From Corynebacterium silvaticum (GTDB lineage: Bacteria > Actinomycetota > Actinomycetes > Mycobacteriales > Mycobacteriaceae): DNA of 64,000 nucleotides. Made by a program: the position numbers and the translations under genes. This document shows positions 47,490-57,281 of this stretch, piece by piece; position 1 is the stretch's first letter; every line of letters starts with the position of its first letter. The notes beneath the pieces were generated by a model. The model did not search any database, was not told the DNA's origin, and saw only the letters and a program-made list of their open reading frames with translations. The stretch spans positions 682,001 to 746,000 of the forward strand of contig NZ_SDQO02000002.1 of NCBI RefSeq assembly GCF_004382825.2, given 5' to 3'.

Positions 47490-47945
47490 TTACCACTGAA
47501 AATCTGGGTCAATATCCGTGGGGGACACGTTGAGATAATTGGCCACAAGAGAAGTAAGAACCATGGTGAGCAACTCTTGGCGCTCTTGCGCTGAGTTGGT
47601 CCGTTGCTCAATCGGCATGCGGAAAAGGACGATTCTGGCGCGGGTGGGATGTCCTAGATGATCTATTCCTGCGGGGATCACACGGCCTAATGGGACGGGC
47701 CCATCGGCAGCAACTTCGTCCGGCAACAACGCGGCATTGACGTTGAGTCGCATACGCGGAACCGTATCTACCGCAATGTCTAGATGTGCAAGCTGCTGGG
47801 CAAAACTTTGTTGGATGGGCGCATATGCCTCAAGCACTGCGGCGTCGAAAAGCGAACGCCGTGAACGGTAGCGCGGAACGGCGGTGGGGAACGCGGGGCC
47901 TCGTAGCCCTCTGCCGTGGCGGTCTCGATTCAGGCGGTAATCCAT
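47490..47945 (-). CDS. Zincin-like (metallopeptidase-type) protein without the HExxH motif
   Basis: 151 residues. Overall it follows the actinobacterial metallopeptidase-like family next to whiB2: basic N-terminus 'RDRHGRGLRGP', 'RARIVLFRMPIEQR' and a C-terminal helix. Where active members have HExxH, this protein reads 'VLTSLVANYL', so the zinc ligands and catalytic Glu are absent. It is therefore probably non-catalytic. It reads toward whcD and is divergent from the DUF3499 gene. Confidence 0.72.
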   Translation of the reverse strand: MDYRLNRDRHGRGLRGPAFPTAVPRYRSRRSLFDAAVLEAYAPIQQSFAQQLAHLDIAVDTVPRMRLNVNAALLPDEVAADGPVPLGRVIPAGIDHLGHPTRARIVLFRMPIEQRTNSAQERQELLTMVLTSLVANYLNVSPTDIDPDFQW

Positions 47946-48038
47946 GCTGATAACACTAAAACTAAGAGCGCTCTAGGTCGGTAGAACGCGCCGAAGTCCC
48001 CCTGGGCTACCTAAACCTCAACTAGGAGTCTAGACTTT

Positions 48039-48440
48039 ATGGACGTGAATCAGTTTCGTCGTTGTTCTCGCCCCGGTTGCGGTAAGCCTGCCGTAGCTAC
48101 GTTGACTTACGCGTACGCACATTCAACCGCTGTGGTTGGCCCTTTGGCACCTAACAGTGATCCGCATAGCTGGGATCTGTGTGAATTCCACGCGTCCAAA
48201 ATTACAGCTCCGCTGGGATGGGAGTTGCTGCGCGTCGATGCAGTTGACGACGACGACGAGGACCTCACAGCTCTTGCAGAGGCAGTGCGGGAAGCCGGCA
48301 GAACCACAAGCGGGTTGATCGATTCCAATCAAGATTTTGGAGTTAATCACCCAGTTCACCGCGCGCAACGTAAACAGGTGTCAAAGAACACTAAACGCGG
48401 CCACCTCTCGGTTGTTCCTGACCCGGAGGACGACTACTAA
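48039..48440 (+). CDS. DUF3499 family protein
   Basis: 133 residues. The N-terminal half has a zinc-ribbon-like set ('FRRCSRPGCGKPAVATLTYAYAHSTAVVGPL' then 'WDLCEFHA'), typical of DUF3499, an actinobacterial family always found near whiB2 and pmmA. The C-terminal half is acidic then basic and probably disordered. The function is unknown. It is probably cotranscribed with pmmA. Confidence 0.88.
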   Translation: MDVNQFRRCSRPGCGKPAVATLTYAYAHSTAVVGPLAPNSDPHSWDLCEFHASKITAPLGWELLRVDAVDDDDEDLTALAEAVREAGRTTSGLIDSNQDFGVNHPVHRAQRKQVSKNTKRGHLSVVPDPEDDY

Positions 48441-48572
48441 ACCGACTCATTGCGGCTCCGCGGCGGCTTACATAACGCATTATCCAACGCCCACACTGCT
48501 GGGGATGGGACGAATCAGAGTACAATCTCTTCGGAGTACTTTTGTTCATCCCTGAAAGGTGGGATTTGGTAG

Positions 48573-49952
48573 ATGCGTACCCGTGAATCGGTGACCAAGG
48601 TCATCAAGGCTTATGACGTGCGAGGTGTAGTCGGCGTTGACATCGATGCTGACTTCATCCGCGAGGTAGGCTCGGCTTTTGGCCATCTGATGCGTAACGA
48701 GGGCGCTACTAAAGTCGCCGTAGGCCACGACATGCGGCCATCGTCACCCGAACTCACTCAAGCTTTCGCAGACGGGGTTACTGCGCAAGGCGTTGACGTG
48801 ATTGCGTTGGGACTCACCTCAACGGACCAGCTGTACTACGCTTCTGGCGTTATGGACTGCCCTGGTGCGATGTTCACCGCGTCCCACAACCCGGCCGAAT
48901 ATAACGGCATCAAGATGTGCCGCTCTGGTGCGCGTCCCGTGGGGCAAGAAACAGGCTTGGGCACGATCATTGACATGCTGGTGGAAGGCGTTCCTGCTTA
49001 TGACGGCGAACCCGGCACCATCACGCAGAAAGATACCCTCGCGGATTACGGTTCCTTCCTTCGTGACCTTGTAGACCTCTCCGGCATTCGACCGCTCGTT
49101 GTTGCTGTGGACGCGGCAAACGGAATGGGTGGACACACGGTTCCTGAAGTTTTTGCAGGACTCCCACTCGACGTGAAGCCTCTTTACTTTGAACTAGACG
49201 GAACGTTCCCTAACCATGAGGCCAACCCGCTCGATCCCAAGAACCTTGTAGATCTGCAAAAGTTCACCCCAGAGGTAAAAGCAGACATCGGTCTAGCCTT
49301 TGACGGCGACGCAGACCGCTGTTTTGTGGTTGATGAAAACGGTGATCCTGTGAGCTCCTCTGCTATTTGCGCTATTGTCGCGGAACGATACCTCGCGCAG
49401 CGCCCAGGAAGCACGATTATTCATAACCTGATCACCTCCAAGACCGTGCCTGAGGTCATCGCAGAAAATGGCGGTGTCGCAGTGCGTACGCGGGTGGGAC
49501 ACTCCTTTATCAAAGCGCAGATGGCGGAGCACGGTGCGGCATTCGGCGGCGAACACTCCGCTCACTACTATTTCTCTGAATTCTTCAACGCCGATTCTGG
49601 CATCCTTGCGGCAATGCACGTGCTGGCGGCGCTGGGTGGACAAGACAAACCGCTGTCAGAGCTGATGGCAGAATATTCGCGATATGAGGCATCAGGCGAG
49701 ATTAACTCGCGTTTGGCTAGTGCTGAAGCACAGGCCGAGCGCACACAAGCAGTGCTTGATGCTTTTGCGGATCGCACCGAGAGCGTTGATCGTCTCGACG
49801 GCGTCACCGTGGAGCTCAAAGACACCAAGGCCTGGTTTAACGTTCGTGCTTCCAACACGGAACCGCTTCTGCGCCTAAACGTTGAAGCTCCTACCTCAGA
49901 AGAAGTAGATGCCCTAGTTACAGAAATCCTTGGGGTTATTCGCGCACAATAG
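48573..49952 (+). CDS. pmmA: Phosphomannomutase/phosphoglucomutase
   Basis: 459 residues, the usual size of the bacterial PMM/PGM group. Motifs in order: 'IKAYDVRGVVG', phosphoserine loop 'FTASHNPAEYNGIKM' near residue 110, metal loop 'LAFDGDADRCFVVD' near 245, sugar loop 'GGEHSAHYYF' near 325 and phosphate loop 'RASNTEPLLRLN' near 430. It makes mannose-1-phosphate from mannose-6-phosphate, between ManA (51178-52335) and ManC (45438-46526). The sugar loop 'GEHSAHYYF' is that of PMM/PGM enzymes. A terminator follows. Confidence 0.94.
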   Translation: MRTRESVTKVIKAYDVRGVVGVDIDADFIREVGSAFGHLMRNEGATKVAVGHDMRPSSPELTQAFADGVTAQGVDVIALGLTSTDQLYYASGVMDCPGAMFTASHNPAEYNGIKMCRSGARPVGQETGLGTIIDMLVEGVPAYDGEPGTITQKDTLADYGSFLRDLVDLSGIRPLVVAVDAANGMGGHTVPEVFAGLPLDVKPLYFELDGTFPNHEANPLDPKNLVDLQKFTPEVKADIGLAFDGDADRCFVVDENGDPVSSSAICAIVAERYLAQRPGSTIIHNLITSKTVPEVIAENGGVAVRTRVGHSFIKAQMAEHGAAFGGEHSAHYYFSEFFNADSGILAAMHVLAALGGQDKPLSELMAEYSRYEASGEINSRLASAEAQAERTQAVLDAFADRTESVDRLDGVTVELKDTKAWFNVRASNTEPLLRLNVEAPTSEEVDALVTEILGVIRAQ

Positions 49953-50023
49953 AACGCGCAATAGGCTCCAACAAGAGGATTCTAAGCAGCAACGTTTACG
50001 TTAGTTTTGTACTGTGAGTGTCT

Positions 50024-50073
50024 GGCTCCCAGGGAACATGTAGCCATGTATGGCGGTGTCCCTGGGAGCCTTT
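50024..50073 (+). terminator. Terminator of pmmA
   Basis: GGCTCCCAGGGA pairs perfectly with TCCCTGGGAGCC, followed by TTT, about 70 bases after the stop. Confidence 0.85.
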
Positions 50074-50135
50074 GCATATTGTGCTAAAGACTAAGCAGAA
50101 TGGGCCTTCCGGTTTGCGCCTACAATTGGAAGGAA

Positions 50136-51122
50136 ATGAATACACAGGAGATTTTCCGCGAGAGCGGTGCTGCCGCTATGCCTAGTCATTCCTATGCCCC
50201 AGAAGTCGTGGCTTTTTACGATATAGCGCATGAAGGCGCGCAGCTACGAGTGGTTGCGGAGTTTGTTCGCTCCGGCGGGCTTGATGTTGTGCAAGGAACA
50301 CAACCGCGAAGCCTCGTTGTAGTCACCACAGAGGCAATTGCCACGCACTCGGCGCAGGCGGCTATAGCGTTGCATGCTCCGTTGAAGGTTCCCGTTATCG
50401 TTACCGCAGAATTGCCGCGCTACGTGGGGCCCTTGGATATCGTGATCATTGCTACTGAGCGTTCTTCCTCGGAACACTTATCTCAAGCTCTCACTACTGC
50501 GATACGTCGAGGCTGCACAGTAATCCTTGCTAGTGCTGCAGAGGGGATGCTTCACGACGACGCCGGTCACGACGCAGCAGTTGTGCCAGTTCTTCCTCTG
50601 GCACAGGGGCCAAGCCCTCTTCGCGTTATCACCGTAGTGATGGCGGTGCTGGGGCTGCTTGACCAGGATGCAGAAGGAACTGCTCGTGCTTTGGAGGACT
50701 ACGCCTCTTACGTGGACGTGGAAATTCTGCAGTGCTCGCCGGAGTGCGATGAGGACATCAACAGGGCGCGTCAGCTAGCTCAGATAACCGAGCATGTCAT
50801 TCATACTGGCGCTACCACCCCTGCTGTGGCAGTGGCCAATCTCATAGCTGTGTTATGGACTAGTTATGGGAAAGAATCGACGAGTCTTCCCTCCGAGGAA
50901 CTTGGGGCTGCCTTGGGACGTTTCTCGTATGCACCTAAAGACATATTTTTTGATCCTGACTTGGATAAAGCTCCCGCGGGACAAAGCGTAACAACGATTG
51001 CGTGGTGTGAACCTGATCAGGGTGTGTGGGAGCGGACAGAGTTTGTCGACGCTGGGTTCATGGGCACTCCACTGCGAATGATTGCTCGTGGCTTCGCGGC
51101 GACTGCCTTTCTATCGAGTTAA
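50136..51122 (+). CDS. TobH-like SIS-fold protein
   Basis: 328 residues from the ATG at 50136, which follows TGGAAGGAA. Two alpha/beta halves resemble a bacterial phosphoglucose/phosphomannose isomerase-like SIS fold, but the active-site residues are not evident. Mycobacteria have a similar gene (called TobH) between pmmA and manA, in the same order. A copy of the dispersed palindrome lies inside (50868-50891) and encodes GKESTSLP, a likely surface insertion. The role is unknown; sugar-phosphate binding is possible. Confidence 0.75.
   Translation: MNTQEIFRESGAAAMPSHSYAPEVVAFYDIAHEGAQLRVVAEFVRSGGLDVVQGTQPRSLVVVTTEAIATHSAQAAIALHAPLKVPVIVTAELPRYVGPLDIVIIATERSSSEHLSQALTTAIRRGCTVILASAAEGMLHDDAGHDAAVVPVLPLAQGPSPLRVITVVMAVLGLLDQDAEGTARALEDYASYVDVEILQCSPECDEDINRARQLAQITEHVIHTGATTPAVAVANLIAVLWTSYGKESTSLPSEELGAALGRFSYAPKDIFFDPDLDKAPAGQSVTTIAWCEPDQGVWERTEFVDAGFMGTPLRMIARGFAATAFLSS
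50868..50891. repeat. Palindromic repeat copy inside the TobH-like gene
   Basis: GGGAAAGAATCGACGAGTCTTCCC, a slightly decayed copy of the palindrome seen at 21461 and 32258, in frame with the gene. Confidence 0.7.
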
Positions 51123-51177
51123 CAAGTATTCTCTTACATCGGTGCCAAGACTGGTACGGAATATCGGGAGGAATGAC

Positions 51178-52335
51178 ATGCAGTTGCTGTCCCCAAGTGC
51201 GCAGGCCTATGCCTGGGGCTCTAGGACACTCATCCAAAAACTCAGAGGCGAGGAGCAGGGAACCAGCCCAATCGCTGAACTTTGGTATGGTGCCCATCCG
51301 GGCGGACCATCGCAGATTGGTGATGAGTCCCTCGCTGAGCATATCGCCGCAGCTCCTGAGCAACAGCTTGGGCATCGTGTGCACAGTGAATTTGGAGAGA
51401 GGCTTCCATTCCTCCTGAAAATTCTGGCAGCTGATCAGCCGTTGTCTTTGCAAGCTCATCCTTCGTTGGAACAAGCTCAAGAAGGTTTTGCTCGGGATAG
51501 CGAGCAGGGAATTCAGCTTGGAGCTCATAACCGGAACTACAAGGACGATAACCACAAGCCTGAGCTGCTGGTCGCCTTGACCGAGTTCCATGCGATGGCA
51601 GGATTCCGTCCATTGGCTAAGACCTTGGAGATGCTGCGGTTCCTCGACTGCGAAGAATTAGAGCGCTACATCGCAATGGTGGTGGATAATCCGCTCAAGG
51701 AATCCGATAACCTGCGCGCGCTGTTTACTACGTGGATCACGATTCCTACTGCACATCGACGCGATCTCATTGCCGCGGTAGTGGCTTCTGCGAAAGAAAA
51801 AGCAGACACTGCCCCGGAGTGGATGAGCGCTGCGCTGAAGAACATCGTGTTGCTCAATGAGCAGTATCCCGGAGACGTGGGAGTATTGGGCGCAATCCTG
51901 CTCAATTACGTTGTTCTCCAGCCGGGGGAGGCTATCTACCTCGACGCAGGTAACCTGCACGCTTATGTTCGGGGCCTTGGTGTTGAGATCATGGCAAACT
52001 CCGACAATGTTCTTCGTGGCGGGTTGACGTCCAAACACGTTGATGTTCCGGAGCTCGTGCGCGTGCTGAAGTTTTCCTCTTTAGAAGACCCCATTGTGGA
52101 GGCAGAATCTGGAGTTTATCCAGTGCCTATTAACGAGTTTGCTATTAAGCGATTCGACCTTGATAACACCACAGAGAAGATCGCTCACGACGGCCCTGCC
52201 ATCCTTTTGTGCACGGCCGGAACAGTGGAAGTCGATGGAGTTCCCCTTAGCCCAACTCAGGCATTGTGGCTCTCTGCCGCTGATGCTGAGGTAGAGGCGC
52301 GCGGACAGGGCCAGCTCTTTGTAGCTACCGTGTGA
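51178..52335 (+). CDS. manA: Mannose-6-phosphate isomerase
   Basis: 385 residues from the ATG at 51178, with GGGAGG at 51166-51171; the frame is open upstream, but that part overlaps the preceding gene. Type I isomerase with zinc ligands in 'LSLQAHPS' and 'DNHKPELLVAL', and the later 'YLDAGNLHAYVRGLGVEIMANSDNVLRGGLTSKHVD' with the remaining His and the catalytic Arg. It interconverts fructose-6-P and mannose-6-P, the entry to GDP-mannose. A strong terminator follows. Confidence 0.95.
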   Translation: MQLLSPSAQAYAWGSRTLIQKLRGEEQGTSPIAELWYGAHPGGPSQIGDESLAEHIAAAPEQQLGHRVHSEFGERLPFLLKILAADQPLSLQAHPSLEQAQEGFARDSEQGIQLGAHNRNYKDDNHKPELLVALTEFHAMAGFRPLAKTLEMLRFLDCEELERYIAMVVDNPLKESDNLRALFTTWITIPTAHRRDLIAAVVASAKEKADTAPEWMSAALKNIVLLNEQYPGDVGVLGAILLNYVVLQPGEAIYLDAGNLHAYVRGLGVEIMANSDNVLRGGLTSKHVDVPELVRVLKFSSLEDPIVEAESGVYPVPINEFAIKRFDLDNTTEKIAHDGPAILLCTAGTVEVDGVPLSPTQALWLSAADAEVEARGQGQLFVATV

Positions 52336-52359
52336 CCTGATTTTTAGCACGATACAAAT

Positions 52360-52393
52360 AAGAGGGGGCAGCGAGTCGGAGCTGCCCCCTCTT
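52360..52393. terminator. Bidirectional terminator between manA and the Pro-rich gene
   Basis: AAGAGGGGGCAGC pairs perfectly with GCTGCCCCCTCTT around 8 bases, followed by TTAAA on one side and preceded by AAATA on the other. It lies between two convergent genes. Confidence 0.9.
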
Positions 52394-52406
52394 AAACTTA
52401 TCTGTT

Positions 52407-53180
52407 TTAAGGCTGCGGAACCGGTGATTTTTCTGTGGGCTGTGCTGGTGCGGCAGGCTTAGGCTCAGTTTCTTGTGGTGCAGTAGCGCGAGGCTGCGCA
52501 TGCGGGTTAAGAAGAGTTCCAGCGGAACTCAAGGCTTTGCGCACGCTGGAAGGGTCCACCAAAGGAGCGGTGGGCTCTGTGATGATTTCCGTGGGGGCTG
52601 GGCTTGGCTCCATAGAGGTGCTGCTCATGCTTTGGTCTGGCTTCTCCGAAGACTGGGCTGGGTTGGCAGAAGCCCCCTCTGTCACCGGAATCGTAGAGGT
52701 ACTAGGCTGAGAGCTTTGGTTTTGGGGCGTTTCTTCTGCAGGATCATGGATAACAGGCGAGTCCGTCTCCGGAACCACAAGTGTTGTTTTCACTTGTGGT
52801 GCTGGGGGAGCAGAGACAGTGGTGACTGGGGGATTCGTTTTTCCGGTTCCCAGATGCGCATTGGGCGGCATGAGGGGGTCGTGACGTACCTGAGGAGTAG
52901 CGCGCTGAGGGGCCACTGGATACGGCGTATGAACAGCGTAGGAATCGCCTTGAGGCGATGAAGCTGCTGGGGCCGGGGTGCTGCTCGGCGGCTGAGGCGT
53001 GGCGCTAGAGGACGAAGTCACGGCGGCTTCTTCCAATTTTTGTGGCCCAGCGTCGGAGATTGTGCTTGATGCAGTGGTCTGGGGGCTCCCGAGCTTCCAG
53101 ACCAAGATGCCGATGGCAATAGCTAGCGTGGTGCCGGCAGCAATGAACAATAGAAACCGGCGGGTGTAAGTGTTGTCCAC
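52407..53180 (-). CDS. Proline/serine/threonine-rich membrane-anchored protein
   Basis: 257 residues from the GTG at 53178-53180, which follows GAGAGGAG; a TTG five codons upstream overlaps that site. One membrane helix near the N-terminus (about 8-30), then over 200 residues of low complexity rich in P, S, T, A and Q, without cysteines or an LPXTG sorting signal. It is probably anchored in the membrane with a disordered extracytoplasmic part that could span the cell wall. I do not recognise the family. Confidence 0.72.
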   Translation of the reverse strand: MDNTYTRRFLLFIAAGTTLAIAIGILVWKLGSPQTTASSTISDAGPQKLEEAAVTSSSSATPQPPSSTPAPAASSPQGDSYAVHTPYPVAPQRATPQVRHDPLMPPNAHLGTGKTNPPVTTVSAPPAPQVKTTLVVPETDSPVIHDPAEETPQNQSSQPSTSTIPVTEGASANPAQSSEKPDQSMSSTSMEPSPAPTEIITEPTAPLVDPSSVRKALSSAGTLLNPHAQPRATAPQETEPKPAAPAQPTEKSPVPQP

Positions 53181-53831
53181 GTCGGCTCCTCTCAACGTCG
53201 TAATGGATGTCGTACGTCGGCATCGTGATGCGTGGGTCCTCTTTATCGTTCGGTGCGGAGCGGCTCTTCGCCAGTCGGCTCGAGAACGATGGGAGAAATC
53301 CAGTCACGATTTGATAACAAAAACGACCGTAGCATACCTTTTAGTGCTCTGTAACCTGAGCGTGATCTCGACGGCGCTGTTTCTTAATAAAAAGAACACG
53401 CTGTTGGGAGCTGCGACAAAAGAAGGTTATGGGAAACGATGAGGACTCTTCTCGCAGATGAAAATAAGTTTTTTGATCGTTGTCTGATGAGCGCAGTAAT
53501 GATTAGGAGTGTCAGTTATTTCTATAGGGAAAATCATAAAATAAGTTTTTGTAAGGCAGTAGCGGCTGTCTTCGCGGAGGTGTAATAAAAGAGGTACGTA
53601 CGCGATCGGCGCTGCGGTCGAATCCTTGATTGAGGGGCGCCTTAATGATTGTGGTGTCCCTTGCGAATAGGCGTTAGGCGCCTCCGGCGTATTTTCCTGC
53701 GGAGCTGTGCCAAATCTGACAGGAGGGGCGGTTTAAAACCTCGAATGTCCATTGAATAGAGTTAGCTCAGCGATGGCCCGTCGATGCGCCGAATATTTTG
53801 GTTAAAATAAAAGTAGTGAAAGGAATAACCC
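53181..53831. other. 651-base spacer without a recognisable gene
   Basis: AT-rich with several stops in all frames; a 90-codon frame at 53170-53442 has poor composition and overlaps the divergent promoter. A small inverted repeat (AGGCGTTAGGCGCCT) lies near 53668-53682. The 3' end carries a plausible promoter and an AGGAA ribosome site for the DUF4259-like gene. Confidence 0.4.
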
Positions 53832-54185
53832 ATGATCACCTGGGAGAGTGAGATTTTCTCTGAGGAAGTTAACGTTGATTTCCTCGACGAGCTGAACGAT
53901 CTAGACGGCGATGACATCGTAGAAGCTGTGCGCGATGCCTGCGTTTTAGCAACGGGAACGGGTCGGGTTTCTGAAGACGAGCAGCTTAACGGCCTGGCCG
54001 CAGCGACAATCGCGGCTATTTGGGCGGGAGCGCCTTTTAGCGACGGCGACTTGGTAAGCGCCTATCCCTTTATCCGGGAATATATTGGGGAAGGCGATGA
54101 GGCTTTGCACGAGTCTGCGAGCAAGCTGTTAGAAGAAGCCGATACGGAAGAAGACCTTGAGGCTTTCCTAGAGGCTTTGAGCTAA
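53832..54185 (+). CDS. DUF4259-like acidic protein
   Basis: 117 residues, strongly acidic and helical. The start 'MITWESEIFSEEVNVDFLDELNDL' follows the pattern of DUF4259 proteins (W-x-x-x-x-F-x-x-x-x-x-x-D-F-x-x-x-L). There is no known function. It stands alone between the spacer and sahH. A GGGGCGT-cgta-ACGCCCC hairpin at 54242-54259 follows it and may end its transcript. Confidence 0.72.
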   Translation: MITWESEIFSEEVNVDFLDELNDLDGDDIVEAVRDACVLATGTGRVSEDEQLNGLAAATIAAIWAGAPFSDGDLVSAYPFIREYIGEGDEALHESASKLLEEADTEEDLEAFLEALS

Positions 54186-54375
54186 TCCAGGGGGCGGCAC
54201 TTTTTGGCCAGCGTGCGGTTATAGGAAGTGTTGTTGGGGGAGGGGCGTCGTAACGCCCCATCTGCACACGCGTTATGAAAGACTTCTAGGAAGACACCAC
54301 TGGGATTGTCGTCGGGATACGTTGATAGAGCTTCGATGTATTAGGTGCGCGGCACTTGTGAGAAGGAATACTTAA

Positions 54376-55815
54376 ATGACCTCTTTTGATTTCAAGGTGA
54401 AAGATTTAAGCCTCGCGGAAGCAGGCCGCCACCAAATCCGTCTCGCAGAGCACGAGATGCCTGGTTTGATGCAGCTGCGGGAACAATACCGCGAAGAGCA
54501 GCCACTCGCCGGGGCTCGGATTACCGGCTCGATCCACATGACGGTTCAGACTGCCGTGTTGATCGAGACGCTCGTGGCACTGGGGGCGGAAGTGCGCTGG
54601 GCATCGTGCAACATCTTCTCCACCCAAGATGAGGCGGCAGCTGCGGTTGTCGTTGGACCCGAGGGGACCGTAGATAACCCGCAGGGTGTTCCGGTTTTTG
54701 CATGGAAGGGCGAGACTCTCCACGAGTATTGGGATTGCGTTCATAAAATTTTTGCATGGCCGGGTGAACAGCTTCCCAATATGATCCTGGATGATGGTGG
54801 GGACGCGACCATGGCAGTTATCCGTGGTCGCCAGTATGAGCAAGCCGGCGTTGTGCCACCGAGCGAGGAAGGGGACTCCGACGAATATCAGGCGTTCTTG
54901 GAGATGCTGCGGGCAACGTTGGAATCAGATCCTGGCATGTGGACGGCTATCGCATCATCCGTGAAAGGCGTCACTGAGGAAACCACGACAGGTGTGCATA
55001 GGCTGTACCACTTTGCGGAAGAAGGCGTGCTGCCCTTCCCTGCAATGAACGTTAACGACGCCGTGACCAAGTCCAAGTTTGATAACAAGTACGGCACGCG
55101 CCATTCGCTTATCGACGGCATCAATCGCGCCACCGACATGCTGATGGGCGGCAAGAACGTCTTGATTTGTGGCTATGGTGATGTGGGCAAAGGCTGCGCA
55201 GAAGCAATGGCTGGGCAGGGCGCTCGCGTAAAAGTCACAGAAGCCGACCCAATTAATGCTCTTCAGGCACTAATGGACGGATTCTCTGTGGTCACAGTGG
55301 ATCAGGCAATCTCTGAAGCGGATATCGTGATCACTGCGACAGGGAATATGGGCATCATTTCCTTCGATCACATGCTGAAGATGAAAGACCATGCGGTCCT
55401 TGGCAACATCGGTCACTTTGATAATGAGATAGATATGGCTTCGCTGTTGCACCGCAACGACGTCTCGCGCGTGACAATTAAGCCGCAGGTCGATGAATTC
55501 ACGCTGCCCAACGGCAACGCAATCATCGTGCTGTCAGAAGGACGCCTCTTGAATCTTGGCAACGCCACCGGACACCCCAGCTTTGTGATGTCCACGTCCT
55601 TTGCAGACCAGACCATCGCTCAGATAGAGCTTTTCCGCAACGATGGCCGTTACCGCAATGAGGTCTACCGCCTGCCCAAGATCTTGGACGAAAAGGTAGC
55701 CCGGATCCACGTTGAGGCTTTGGGCGGGGAAATCACTGAGCTGACCAAAGAACAAGCGGAATACATAGGCGTGGATGTCGCGGGACCTTATAAGCCGGAG
55801 CACTACCGTTACTAA
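54376..55815 (+). CDS. sahH: S-adenosylhomocysteine hydrolase
   Basis: 479 residues, typical of the long actinobacterial form with the extra internal loop. N-terminal substrate domain with '[18 protein letters not shown]', then the NAD+ domain with '[21 protein letters not shown]' near residue 260, and the C-terminal 'YKPEHYRY' tail that reaches into the neighbouring subunit. It splits SAH to adenosine and homocysteine in the methyl cycle. It has an AGAAGGA ribosome site. Its stop overlaps the tmk start by one base. Confidence 0.97.
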   Translation: MTSFDFKVKDLSLAEAGRHQIRLAEHEMPGLMQLREQYREEQPLAGARITGSIHMTVQTAVLIETLVALGAEVRWASCNIFSTQDEAAAAVVVGPEGTVDNPQGVPVFAWKGETLHEYWDCVHKIFAWPGEQLPNMILDDGGDATMAVIRGRQYEQAGVVPPSEEGDSDEYQAFLEMLRATLESDPGMWTAIASSVKGVTEETTTGVHRLYHFAEEGVLPFPAMNVNDAVTKSKFDNKYGTRHSLIDGINRATDMLMGGKNVLICGYGDVGKGCAEAMAGQGARVKVTEADPINALQALMDGFSVVTVDQAISEADIVITATGNMGIISFDHMLKMKDHAVLGNIGHFDNEIDMASLLHRNDVSRVTIKPQVDEFTLPNGNAIIVLSEGRLLNLGNATGHPSFVMSTSFADQTIAQIELFRNDGRYRNEVYRLPKILDEKVARIHVEALGGEITELTKEQAEYIGVDVAGPYKPEHYRY

Positions 55816-56438
55816 TGATTATTGCTATTGAAGGAATCGACGGCGCGGGCAAGAATACGCTGGTCCGCGCCCTTGTCGAAAAGCTTGATGCGCGAGTTTT
55901 AGGGTTTCCGCGTTATCACGACTCCATTCACGCCCATCTCGCACAGAAGGCCCTGTACCAGGAAATGGGCGATGTCAGCGATTCTATCTATGCCATGGCG
56001 CTGCTCTTTGCGCTGGATCGTAGGGAGATAGCGGAGGAGCTTCAGTCATATAAGGGAAGCAAAGACATTATCTTGCTCGATAGGTATGTCGCCTCCAATG
56101 CTGCCTATTCGGCTGCCCGCGCACAAGATTGGAATCTGGTGACGTGGGTTTCTGACCTTGAGTTTGGGGAGTTTGGGCTTCCTACCCCCGATATACAAGT
56201 GCTCCTGAACACCTCGCCGGAAGTAGCGGCCCAGCGTGCTGCACAGCGGGAGGAACAGGACGAGGAGCGTTCTCGCGACTGCTATGAAACCAACGACAGC
56301 CTGCAGGTTCGTACCTCAGATGCGTACGCCAGATTAGCAGAGGAAGAGCGTTTTTCTCTTTGGATTGTGGCGCAGTTGGGAGACTCTGTCGATGATGTCG
56401 CACTCAGGATTATCCAAACCCTGGGTACGATGAAATGA
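55815..56438 (+). CDS. tmk: Thymidylate kinase
   Basis: 207 residues. P-loop 'IEGIDGAGKNTLVRAL' at residues 4-19, with Asn-Thr in place of the common Ser/Thr-Thr. 'LLDRYVASNAAYSAAR' is the DRY/TMP-binding motif, and 'QREEQDEERSRDCYE' lies in the lid. It phosphorylates dTMP to dTDP. Its start overlaps the sahH stop (TAATG), so it is translationally coupled. Confidence 0.93.
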   Translation: MIIAIEGIDGAGKNTLVRALVEKLDARVLGFPRYHDSIHAHLAQKALYQEMGDVSDSIYAMALLFALDRREIAEELQSYKGSKDIILLDRYVASNAAYSAARAQDWNLVTWVSDLEFGEFGLPTPDIQVLLNTSPEVAAQRAAQREEQDEERSRDCYETNDSLQVRTSDAYARLAEEERFSLWIVAQLGDSVDDVALRIIQTLGTMK

Positions 56439-56574
56439 GTTAGTTTTAAAATCATTATGGAAACCCGCTAGGCAAGATGTGACCTTCTTCTGGCGCTCCT
56501 GTGTGAGCAAAGCTCGCACATAGGGGCGACGGCGGTGGGTATTCCGCGCTTGTTTGAGGAAGGACTTCAGGCAG

Positions 56575-57252
56575 ATGCCCCAGAAGATTCTCGTCGTTGA
56601 TGACGATCCAGCGATCTCTGAGATGCTTACGATCGTGCTGGAAGCTGAAGATTTTAATACCGTGGCTGTCACCGATGGTGCCCTAGCAGTAGACACCTTT
56701 AACAGGGAAGAACCCGATCTCGTTCTTCTGGATCTCATGCTTCCAGGGATGAACGGCATCGATATTTGCCGCTTGATCCGCCAGAACTCGACGGTGCCCA
56801 TAGTGATGCTCACGGCCAAAACGGACACAGTTGATGTGGTGTTGGGGCTGGAAACCGGCGCTGATGATTACATCACCAAGCCTTTTAAACCCAAGGAACT
56901 TATTGCTCGTCTGCGGGCACGGTTACGCCGTACGGATGACGCACCCGCGGATGTTATCGAGATCAGCGACCTTGCTATCGACGTCCCCGGCCACGTGGTA
57001 AGCCGCGGGCGGGAAATTATCCAGCTCACTCCTCTGGAGTTTGATTTGCTTCTTGAGCTGGCAAGTAAGCCTGGCCAAGTGTTTACCCGTGAAGAACTAC
57101 TGCAAAAAGTGTGGGGATACCGGAACGCGTCGGATACGCGCTTGGTCAACGTCCACGTGCAGCGATTGCGCGCAAAAATTGAGAAGGATCCGGAAAATCC
57201 CCAGATTGTGCTCACCGTCCGAGGCGTCGGATATAAGACTGGGCAGGAGTAA
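56575..57252 (+). CDS. mtrA: Response regulator MtrA
   Basis: 225 residues from the ATG at 56575 (MPQKILVVDDDP), preceded by GAAGGA; a longer start is possible. Receiver domain with the phosphorylated Asp at 53 and the acidic pocket at 9-11; OmpR-type winged helix from about 125, ending 'IVLTVRGVGYKTGQE'. It is the response regulator for the MtrB kinase encoded next, controlling cell-wall hydrolases, osmoprotection and division genes in Corynebacterium and Mycobacterium. Confidence 0.97.
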   Translation: MPQKILVVDDDPAISEMLTIVLEAEDFNTVAVTDGALAVDTFNREEPDLVLLDLMLPGMNGIDICRLIRQNSTVPIVMLTAKTDTVDVVLGLETGADDYITKPFKPKELIARLRARLRRTDDAPADVIEISDLAIDVPGHVVSRGREIIQLTPLEFDLLLELASKPGQVFTREELLQKVWGYRNASDTRLVNVHVQRLRAKIEKDPENPQIVLTVRGVGYKTGQE

Positions 57253-57281
57253 GTTCTATTTCTGCGTATGGCCTGAAACGG

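Noticed and set aside
53170..53442. A 90-codon frame in the spacer after the Pro-rich gene
   Set aside because: Poor composition, starts inside the divergent gene's ribosome site, and no recognisable domain.
54186..54375. A SAH/SAM riboswitch in front of sahH
   Set aside because: Only a simple GGGGCGT/ACGCCCC hairpin is present; the conserved riboswitch cores are not visible, and the hairpin fits a terminator of the preceding gene.
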